NCBI GenBank assembly: GCA_942493125.1
Contig: OW818667.1
Span: 2,604,001-2,668,000, forward strand
Source: Fusibacter_C sp942493125
GTDB taxonomy: Bacteria; Bacillota; Clostridia; Peptostreptococcales; Acidaminobacteraceae
Length of the DNA: 64,000 bases
Reading direction: 5' to 3'
Shown: positions 58,442 through 64,000 of the stretch, one piece after another
Numbering within the stretch: the first letter of the stretch is position 1
Layout: every line of letters begins with the position of its first letter
The notes under the pieces: generated by a model
Told to the model about the DNA's origin: nothing
Databases searched by the model: none
What the model saw: the letters and a program-made list of their open reading frames with translations, nothing else
Translations under genes and position numbers: made by a program

Positions 58442-60049
58442 ATGAAAATGAATAATAGTCAAATCATGAAATTGGCGAGCCTTGTCATGGCGATAGCTAT
58501 CATTGGAACAGGCTGTACACAAACAGGACAAGAAGCAGGACTACAAGCAGCCGTCATCAGCACCACTGAGACTGATGCTGAAACTGAAACTGAAACTGAC
58601 ACTGAAACTGACACTGAAACTGAAACAGTGGCGGAGTACCAAACTTTTTTTGAGGAAGGGGTCGTGCATGCCATTGATGTCACAATAACAGAAGACGATT
58701 GGGCGGATATTTTGGCCAATCCCGAAGATGAAATCTACCATGAAGCCAAAGTGACAATAGATGGTGTGGAGGCTGATGGTGTTGGTTTTCGGACAAAGGG
58801 CAATTCTTCATTGAAATCCGTTGCGTCCTCAGAATCAGATCGATTCAGTTTTAAGGTTAAACTCGATGAATATGTGGAAGATCAGACTTTGCTTGGCTTA
58901 GATGAGTTTGTGCTGAACAATATGTTCTCGGACGCCTCCTACATGCGCGAGTATCTGAGCTATAAGATCATGGGTGAAGCGGGTCTGGATGTGCCACTTT
59001 CGAGCTTTGTGGAAGTGTCCATAAATGGCGAACTCTATGGGTTGTACCTCATGGTCGAAGCCATCGAAGACAGCTATTTGAACAGGGCTTTCGGTGAGAA
59101 CGAAGGCAACCTCTATAAGCAAGAAGTTGGAAGCTCACTCGTGTACGAAACAGATCAAACGTACAAAAACTCTGAGCAAAAAAATGGCGATGATGAAAGT
59201 AAAAGCGATTTGGCGAATTTCATCAAAATATTGAACGATATGCCAGATGGCGAAAAAGGCGATATTGAATCCGTGCTAAATGTAGACAGCGCACTCAAAT
59301 ATATTGCAGCCAATACGATACTCGAAAACTATGACAGCTACAGTGGTCCACTTGCGCAAAATTATTACCTTTACAACGAATCTGGTAAGTTCAACGTCAT
59401 CCCTTGGGACTTCAACATGGCATTTGGCGGCTTTCAAGGTGGCGCTTTATCGACTATAGATATCGATGAACCGGTCTCAGGGCCATCACTGGACAAGGTA
59501 CCACTCATTCAAAATTTACTCGAAGTAGAAGACTATAAAGCGCGCTACTATGAAATTATTGAAGACTATTTGGCGATCCTTGAAGATTTTGAAGCTGAAG
59601 TATCTGAAATTGCTTCGCTTATCAGACCGAGCGTCGAGGCGGATCCAACGAAGTTCACGACAGTCGAACAATTTGATTTGGTAACGACTTATCAAGAAGA
59701 TGGACCAATTGAAGCCAATGAAGAAGGCGGATTTATGGGTATGGACAAGGGCGTAGGCGAGGGCGTAGGCGAGGGCGTCGACTCTGATGCAAGCACAAGT
59801 GCATCTGAAAATGCGACACTCCCAAATGGAGAAATGCCAAATGGCGAAATGCCAAATGGCGAAATGCCAAATGGCGAACGTCCAAATGGTGACTGGACAA
59901 AGGGCATGAGGCCTGAGGGTGTGCCACCTGAAAATGGTCCTGGAAATGGCGGTATGAGAGGTGGTATGAGTTTGACTGGCAGCTCGACTTCTCTAATCAA
60001 TATCATGCGTGCGCGAATCGCAAATTTGCAAGAGCAATTGGGGAACTAG
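58442..60049 (+). CDS. CotH-type protein kinase lipoprotein
   Basis: Exported protein of 535 residues. The lipobox IGTGC makes Cys25 the lipid anchor. An acidic Thr/Glu repeat (about 42-62) precedes the CotH kinase-like domain (about 70-430). This has VGFRTKGNSSLKS, LNNMFSDASYMREYLSYKIM, GLYLMVEAIED and the metal-binding VIPWDFNMAFGGF. CotH proteins phosphorylate Ser residues of coat proteins in spore formers, with ATP. The C-terminus has Gly/Val/Glu and PNGEM repeats, then a helical tail. It ends the VTC-DUF4956-CotH operon. As an extracellular kinase-like protein its phosphate donor is an open question. Confidence 0.87.
   Translation: MKMNNSQIMKLASLVMAIAIIGTGCTQTGQEAGLQAAVISTTETDAETETETDTETDTETETVAEYQTFFEEGVVHAIDVTITEDDWADILANPEDEIYHEAKVTIDGVEADGVGFRTKGNSSLKSVASSESDRFSFKVKLDEYVEDQTLLGLDEFVLNNMFSDASYMREYLSYKIMGEAGLDVPLSSFVEVSINGELYGLYLMVEAIEDSYLNRAFGENEGNLYKQEVGSSLVYETDQTYKNSEQKNGDDESKSDLANFIKILNDMPDGEKGDIESVLNVDSALKYIAANTILENYDSYSGPLAQNYYLYNESGKFNVIPWDFNMAFGGFQGGALSTIDIDEPVSGPSLDKVPLIQNLLEVEDYKARYYEIIEDYLAILEDFEAEVSEIASLIRPSVEADPTKFTTVEQFDLVTTYQEDGPIEANEEGGFMGMDKGVGEGVGEGVDSDASTSASENATLPNGEMPNGEMPNGEMPNGERPNGDWTKGMRPEGVPPENGPGNGGMRGGMSLTGSSTSLINIMRARIANLQEQLGN
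58568..58627 (+). repeat. ACTGAA-type hexamer repeat in CotH
   Basis: Imperfect tandem copies of ACTGAA/ACTGAC encode the acidic Thr-Glu/Asp linker just after the lipoprotein signal. It is prone to slippage in multiples of two codons. Confidence 0.75.
59822..59895 (+). repeat. 15-base PNGEM repeats in CotH
   Basis: Five near-identical 15-base units encode PNGEM, PNGEM, PNGEM, PNGER and PNGDW in the C-terminal tail. A shorter Gly-Val-Gly-Glu repeat precedes them near 59750. Confidence 0.85.
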
Positions 60050-60141
60050 AGCATCCATACCAATAAAAGTTTTATCCCCCTTTAAGACTTTTTTAATAAA
60101 CAGGGCGTATAACGAACATAGAAACACTTTTGGAGGTGTCT

Positions 60142-60876
60142 ATGTGGTTATACGCTTTTATTGGCTTACTTTTAATCGTCATGGGATTGGCGGTTCACGT
60201 TTTTAAAATGCATTTTCTGATCTCTGGTTACAATACCATGCCTGTTGAAAAAAGGGCTAACGTCGATGTCCGTAGCATCGCAAAAGTTATGGGTATCGTC
60301 TTTTATTTTGATGGGACATTATTGATTCTCACATCTTTCTTAAAATATATGGGTATAAAGTTTAGTGTGACGCCTGTGTTCGTCATTATTGCTGTATCCA
60401 TCGTATTCATGCTCATTTTTCTGCAACGTTATGACGGCAATCTGTTTGATGAAAATCACAAGATGAGGCCAGGTGCGCTTAAGCAAATGTTGAAGCCCCT
60501 AAGTTTTACAGGTCTTATTCTCGTCGTGGTAGCAGGACTTATGATTTGGTCTTCACAGCCACTTGAGGTCGTCATCGGCGATACGGGTTTTGAAATTAAA
60601 GGCATGTATGGCGACACCTATGACTATGATAAAGTGGAAAATTTGGAGCGGTTGACGGTGTTGCCAAAAGTATTGATGAAAACGAACGGTGCTGCATTAG
60701 GGGCACATCTAAAGGGACATTTTAAGCTAGAGACATTGGGCTCGGTAAAGCTATTTTTGAACACGGATTACAAAGACTATATCTATTTTGAATATGAGGG
60801 CAAAAAAATCATCTTCAATGCAACACCTGAAAAACTAGATGCAATCTACAATGCGCTTGTTGATAATGTTAAGTGA
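60142..60876 (+). CDS. DUF3784-type membrane protein
   Basis: A 244-residue protein. Helices lie at about 2-22, 48-68, 75-95 and 120-140. LISGYNTMPVEKRANVDV between helices 1 and 2 is the signature of DUF3784 (SdpI-like) proteins. The C-terminal 100 residues form a soluble beta-rich domain (VVIGDTGFEIKGMYGDTYDYDKVENLE) of PH-like appearance. ATG 60142 follows GGAGGTG by three to four bases; earlier in-frame starts lack a site. Function unknown; it is independent of the CotH operon, with 92 bases between. Confidence 0.72.
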   Translation: MWLYAFIGLLLIVMGLAVHVFKMHFLISGYNTMPVEKRANVDVRSIAKVMGIVFYFDGTLLILTSFLKYMGIKFSVTPVFVIIAVSIVFMLIFLQRYDGNLFDENHKMRPGALKQMLKPLSFTGLILVVVAGLMIWSSQPLEVVIGDTGFEIKGMYGDTYDYDKVENLERLTVLPKVLMKTNGAALGAHLKGHFKLETLGSVKLFLNTDYKDYIYFEYEGKKIIFNATPEKLDAIYNALVDNVK

Positions 60877-60882
60877 TGCATC

Positions 60883-60911
60883 TTGACTTTCGCACTAGTT
60901 AGTGATATCCT
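60883..60911 (+). promoter_or_regulatory. marR promoter with palindromic operator
   Basis: TTGACT (60883-60888), 17 bases and TATCCT (60906-60911). CACTAGTTAGTG (60893-60904), with CACTA/TAGTG arms, fills the spacer and is a likely autorepression site. The start codon at 60918 coincides with the expected transcription start. Confidence 0.7.
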
Positions 60912-60917
60912 TTTGGT

Positions 60918-61367
60918 ATGAGAAAACATATGGATTACGGGGAAGATAACTCAATAAATTTAAAGCTCGTCATCGCGTTGTCGAGAACACAAACGTCTTT
61001 TGCTAGGGCAATTCAAAATTTTCTTGCACCTTATGATCTGACGACTGCTCAGTTTGGTGTTTTAGAAGTTTTGTATCATCTTGGAGATTTGAAAATCTGC
61101 GAATTGATAGACAAGACGCTTTCTACAAGTGGCAATATGACCGTGGTGATCAGAAACCTTGAAAAGGAAGGCTTGATTACTAGGCATGTCAACGTGGAAG
61201 ATAGAAGGGCATTTGTCATAGGATTGACAGAGGCTGGACGAACACTTATAAAGCCTGTATTTGATCAGCATCTTTTTCTACTTGAAGACATCTTTGGAAG
61301 ATTGACTCAAGAGGACAAGGATGCACTTTTGGTTTTACTTAAGAAAATGAACGGGATAGTAGATTAG
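60918..61367 (+). CDS. MarR-family transcriptional regulator
   Basis: A 149-residue winged-helix regulator. The DNA-binding part (about 45-110) has LTTAQFGVLEVLYHLGDLKICELIDKTLSTSGNMTVVIRNLEKEGLI and the wing VEDRRAFVIGLTEAG. It resembles the OhrR/MarR branch, but no redox Cys typical of OhrR is present near the N-terminus. There is no ribosome site before ATG 60918, and a leaderless message is likely; ATG 60930 is an alternative. Nearby targets could be itself and the ABC genes downstream. Confidence 0.88.
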   Translation: MRKHMDYGEDNSINLKLVIALSRTQTSFARAIQNFLAPYDLTTAQFGVLEVLYHLGDLKICELIDKTLSTSGNMTVVIRNLEKEGLITRHVNVEDRRAFVIGLTEAGRTLIKPVFDQHLFLLEDIFGRLTQEDKDALLVLLKKMNGIVD

Positions 61368-61399
61368 AGATTTTACATGATTATTTGGCGCAAAGTCAG

Positions 61400-61428
61400 A
61401 GATTAAGTAGAATCTTTTTTATTTTTTT
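61400..61428 (+). terminator. Weak terminator after marR
   Basis: AGATT (61400-61404) pairs with AATCT (61411-61415), followed by a very T-rich run to 61428. Confidence 0.6.
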
Positions 61429-61484
61429 GATGTTAGGTATTGTATAATAGAGTGGCGGACATAAGAGCATGAAAGGGCCATGTG

Positions 61485-62489
61485 GTGAATCATATGACAG
61501 AAGTTAATCGAAAAATCATAATCCTATTACTAAGTATTGTTTTGCTCACATCGATGTTAATAGGGTGTTCTAGTGCTGGTAACGATGTGCCTCCAGGTGA
61601 GATCAGAAAAGAACTTATATTAGCCGATCAATTTGGACTAGCCTATGCGCCTTTAGAAATCATGAAGGAAATGCAGTTTTTAGAAACAGCATTGGCAGCA
61701 TCAGGACTCGAAACCATACAAATAGTATGGAAAAAATTTGGAAACACAACGGCGATTAGAGAGGCGATGCTCTCTGGAGATTTGGATGTTGGTTTTGTGG
61801 GCATTCCCCCATTTTTGTTGGGCATGGACAATGGTATGGATTGGAAGATCATCTCTGGCCTTTCAGAAAGTAAAGTGGCATTGGTAACGAAAGATCCTTC
61901 CATACAAAGTCTCGCTGATTTGACGCATCAACATAAAATTATATTGCCCCAGCCTGGAAGCATCCAGCATATATTGCTGCAAATGGCATCAAAAGATCAG
62001 CTAGGCGATGCCAAAGCTTTTGATGATCAGATTATCGCTTTAGCGCATCCAGATGGCGTTACAGCCTTCACAGCAGGTGACTCAACACAGCTCCATTTCA
62101 CGACACCGCCATACCTTCAAGAGGATCTGAAAAATCAAAATGCACGTGAACTGATTGATGGTGAAGCCTGCTTTGGTGATGCATTCACTTTTATCGTAGG
62201 CATATGTCAAGAACCACTATATGAAGATAGGCAAGTCTATGATGCCATCAAAAAAGCTCTAGAAGATTCAATAGACTATATGGCTGAAAACCAAGAAGAA
62301 ACGATCAAAATTCTAGCTGAAGTCTATGAGTACACGCCAGAAGCATTGAATACTTTTCTTTATGAAGACCAAATGACATTCACAACAGAGGTTAATGGCA
62401 TTGACCGATTTGTTGAATTTATGGCCGAAACGGGAGCCATCAAAGAAACATATACACCGCAATCCCTATTCTGGGAAAGTGAAAAATGA
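61485..62489 (+). CDS. NMT1/SsuA-type ABC solute-binding lipoprotein
   Basis: Extracellular binding protein of 334 residues. A signal peptide with lipobox SMLIGC is followed by a two-lobed SsuA/TauA/NMT1 fold. Seen are LILADQFGLAYAPLEIMKEMQFLE, REAMLSGDLDVGFVGIPPFLLG and a middle HKIILPQPGSIQHILL. Related proteins bind sulfonates, taurine, nitrate or thiamine precursors; the ligand here is unknown. GTG 61485 is seven bases after AAAGGG; GTG 61482 and ATG 61494 are alternatives. TATAAT at 61443-61448 is a likely -10. No riboswitch is seen in the leader. Confidence 0.85.
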   Translation: MNHMTEVNRKIIILLLSIVLLTSMLIGCSSAGNDVPPGEIRKELILADQFGLAYAPLEIMKEMQFLETALAASGLETIQIVWKKFGNTTAIREAMLSGDLDVGFVGIPPFLLGMDNGMDWKIISGLSESKVALVTKDPSIQSLADLTHQHKIILPQPGSIQHILLQMASKDQLGDAKAFDDQIIALAHPDGVTAFTAGDSTQLHFTTPPYLQEDLKNQNARELIDGEACFGDAFTFIVGICQEPLYEDRQVYDAIKKALEDSIDYMAENQEETIKILAEVYEYTPEALNTFLYEDQMTFTTEVNGIDRFVEFMAETGAIKETYTPQSLFWESEK

Positions 62490-62504
62490 TTCTAAAGGAA
62501 ACTT

Positions 62505-63290
62505 ATGAAATATAAGAAAATGTTAATGAAAATTAGTTTTATTATGGGACTAGCGATATTATGGGAGATTGTTGCATATTCTGGTCATTATCCAGAGGCA
62601 CTATTTCCAAAGCTCGAGGGGATACTAATGCGGTTTGTCGACCTCACTTTACATGAGGCACTTCTATTAAAAGCCCTGTATAGCATCAGTATCGTCCTAG
62701 TCGCCATGGTATTTAGCTTGATATTGGCGCTCATAATCGTCGCTTTGGGTACGCGTTTTGAGTATATAAGAGTCAATACTGAATTGTTGAACGCAATCGC
62801 GAGTCCTATTCCTGGGATTGCCATATTGCCAGTCATTATTTTGTGGCTCGGGATCTCTCAAAGCGCGATGATGGTCATCATGATTCATGCGATGCTTTGG
62901 CCACTCTGGACCAATATTGTTTTAGCAGTGGATCGCCTAAAAATGAAATATCATCGTATGATGACGGCATTCAAAATTCCGCGTATAAGACGAATTCGCC
63001 ATATTTACTTTGAGGGCATTTTGCCTGATATTGTTGCAGGTCTTGAAATTGCATGGAGTAGAGGGTGGCGTGCACTACTTAGTATAGAGATGATTTTTGG
63101 CATCGTCGGAAAACAGTCTGGACTTGGGTGGTTGATTTATGAACGACGAATGTATATGGACACTGCGGGGATGTTTGCAGGACTAATCGCGATTGCCTTA
63201 TGTGGTATCTTTTTTGAATCTGTTTTATTTAGGACAAAGAAATTGGAGGCCTTCGTTGAAACCAATCATTCAGGTAGAGAAAGTCAGTAA
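62505..63290 (+). CDS. NMT1/Ssu-type ABC permease
   Basis: Membrane permease of 261 residues with about six helices, starting LMKISFIMGLAILWEIVAYSG. The coupling loop is MMTAFKIPRIRRIRHIYFEGILPDIVAGLEIA, a variant of the EAA motif in which the Glu-Ala-Ala is not kept. SPIPGIAILPVIILWLGIS is typical of SsuC/TauC-type permeases. It lies 15 bases after the binding protein. Its end overlaps the ATPase gene by 35 bases. Confidence 0.88.
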   Translation: MKYKKMLMKISFIMGLAILWEIVAYSGHYPEALFPKLEGILMRFVDLTLHEALLLKALYSISIVLVAMVFSLILALIIVALGTRFEYIRVNTELLNAIASPIPGIAILPVIILWLGISQSAMMVIMIHAMLWPLWTNIVLAVDRLKMKYHRMMTAFKIPRIRRIRHIYFEGILPDIVAGLEIAWSRGWRALLSIEMIFGIVGKQSGLGWLIYERRMYMDTAGMFAGLIAIALCGIFFESVLFRTKKLEAFVETNHSGRESQ

Positions 63291-63864
63291 AATATTTGGA
63301 GGAAAGAGAATATTTAGCAATGTTTCGTTTGATGTCTATTCCGATGAAATTTTAGTCCTCATGGGGGAATCCGGTGTTGGTAAAAGTACCATGTTAAATC
63401 TCATCGGACAACTAGATAGTGATTTTGATGGCAGAATTGCTTATGATGCACGTATATTTGAAGGCAATCGAATCCCATTTCCATTTGTATTTCAAGAATC
63501 GGAAAGTCTTTTGCCGTGGAAGAATGTAGAAGACAATATCCGTTTGGTGCAAAGCAATTTATCTAATGAAGCTCTCGATGAAATTTTGACCTTAGTTTCT
63601 CTAGAAGTACATCGATATAAAAAACCTCATGAATTGTCAGGGGGAATGAAGCAAAGAGTTGGCATCGCCAGGGCGCTGGTATGTCATTCGAAAGTTATGC
63701 TAATGGATGAACCGTTCAGTAGCTTAGATGCAAATTTACGGAGAAAATTGCAGGATTTAATCATCGAAATAAAAAACAAGCGTTCGTTAACTGTGATTTT
63801 TGTGACGCATGATCTTGAGGAAGCCAAACGCATCGGAGATCGTATCATCAATTTAAGTACATAA
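63256..63864 (+). CDS. NMT1/Ssu-type ABC ATPase
   Basis: ATPase subunit of 202 residues. Walker A is MGESGVGKSTMLNLIG, the Q-loop is PFVFQESESLLPW, the signature is LSGGMKQRVGIARAL, Walker B is VMLMDEPFSSLDAN and the switch His is in VTHDLEEA. I chose TTG 63256, six bases after GGAGG; a reading from 63193 would lie deep in the permease gene. At this length it lacks C-terminal extensions. With the two genes upstream it makes a complete importer. Confidence 0.9.
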   Translation: MKPIIQVEKVSKIFGGKRIFSNVSFDVYSDEILVLMGESGVGKSTMLNLIGQLDSDFDGRIAYDARIFEGNRIPFPFVFQESESLLPWKNVEDNIRLVQSNLSNEALDEILTLVSLEVHRYKKPHELSGGMKQRVGIARALVCHSKVMLMDEPFSSLDANLRRKLQDLIIEIKNKRSLTVIFVTHDLEEAKRIGDRIINLST

Positions 63865-63903
63865 AAAACCCCAACCTTAACGACATTCGTCTTGGTTGGG
63901 GTT
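63863..63903 (-). terminator. Terminator of the minus-strand gene at the right edge
   Basis: AACCCCAACC (63867-63876) pairs with GGTTGGGGTT (63894-63903). The run of six A's (63863-63868) gives T's on the minus strand, so it mainly serves the gene entering from the right. Confidence 0.75.
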
Positions 63904-63918
63904 CGTTGTATAAAGAAG

Positions 63919-64000
63919 TTATAATCTTGAGGCAATCAGGTTTGTATTAAGCTCGTATAGTTTATCCGTAATCAACCCATCTTTAGTGATGACGATGGCA
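63919..64000 (-). CDS. C-terminal end of an unidentified protein (partial)
   Basis: On the minus strand 26 codons end at TAA (63919-63921), giving a tail with ITKDGLITDKLYEL and ending in IASRL. The rest lies beyond the window. The terminator just after the stop supports a real gene. The product cannot be named from this piece. Confidence 0.5.
   Translation of the reverse strand, partial: AIVITKDGLITDKLYELNTNLIASRL

Noticed and set aside
58459..58741. Ser/Val-rich minus-strand frames inside cotH
   Set aside because: They are by-products of the hexamer repeat read on the other strand, with no ribosome site.
61368..61484. Riboswitch (TPP or other) before the NMT1-type transporter
   Set aside because: Only a short weak terminator and AT-rich DNA are visible; no conserved riboswitch core is recognised.
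63684..63918. Minus-strand frame through the ABC ATPase end
   Set aside because: It overlaps a well-supported ATPase and the terminator. The real minus-strand gene ends at 63919.

Overview
The window looks like chromosomal DNA of a low-GC Gram-positive anaerobe of the Clostridia. A Fusibacter- or Acidaminobacter-like lineage is my guess from gene content, not a proven placement. The reasons are strong AGGAGG-type ribosome sites, many GTG/TTG starts, T-box and leader-peptide attenuation, a non-discriminating-type AspRS, HPr with both His15 and Ser46, chemotaxis genes (CheV, an MCP), c-di-GMP proteins (PilZ, GGDEF-EAL) and two small (p)ppGpp synthetases. I see no rRNA, tRNA, CRISPR array, phage or transposase gene. 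Nearly all of the window is coding.

Layout. 0.1-6 kb: acetyltransferase, pseudouridine synthase, an orphan Csm6-like HEPN protein, a TGS-type nucleoside kinase and a SpoIIE-type phosphatase. 6-11.8 kb: ArsR-like regulator, a lone oligopeptide-type binding lipoprotein, QueG, Kbl and CheV. 11.9-16.2 kb: polyamine operon (XRE-cupin regulator, potABCD). 16.4-21.8 kb: a FolD lacking the cyclohydrolase lysine, an RCC1-repeat protein, PilZ, RlmN, small proteins and a UspA-like protein. 22-32.3 kb: LysM-anchored 5'-nucleotidase, two small alarmone synthetases, a TtcA-like protein, phosphoesterase, thioesterase, HAD phosphatase, an RlmD-like methyltransferase and a GGDEF-EAL protein. 32.3-33.8 kb: RsgA behind a perfect consensus promoter and a leader-peptide attenuator. 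33.8-37.5 kb (minus strand): a large XRE regulator and an MCP.

37.7-45.9 kb is an alditol PTS locus: mtlA (IICB), mtlR, a second mtlA (IICBA), a 1-phosphofructokinase-type kinase, a zinc dehydrogenase resembling L-sorbose-1-phosphate reductase, and ptsH. There is no mtlD. I infer mannitol breakdown through mannitol-1-phosphate, fructose-1-phosphate and fructose-1,6-bisphosphate instead of fructose-6-phosphate.

46-50.7 kb: Ung, an SRAP protein, and AspRS under a GAC-specifier T-box that carries two successive antiterminator/terminator modules. These are followed by a LysM protein with a flavinylation motif. 51-54.3 kb (minus strand): a B12-binding protein translationally coupled to a LolCDE/MacB-type ABC transporter, then glutathione peroxidase. 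54.5-60 kb: a Cys-rich miniprotein and a divergent pair of units. One unit is an OmpR-type two-component system. The other is VTC polyphosphate polymerase, DUF4956 and CotH. They share an intergenic region with the same response-regulator box facing both ways. 60-64 kb: a DUF3784 protein, a probably leaderless MarR gene, an NMT1/Ssu-type ABC transporter, and the tail of one minus-strand gene.

Two 114-115 bp foldback elements (16.3 and 23.8 kb) and a fragment (39.2 kb) form a small repeat family at gene 3' ends.
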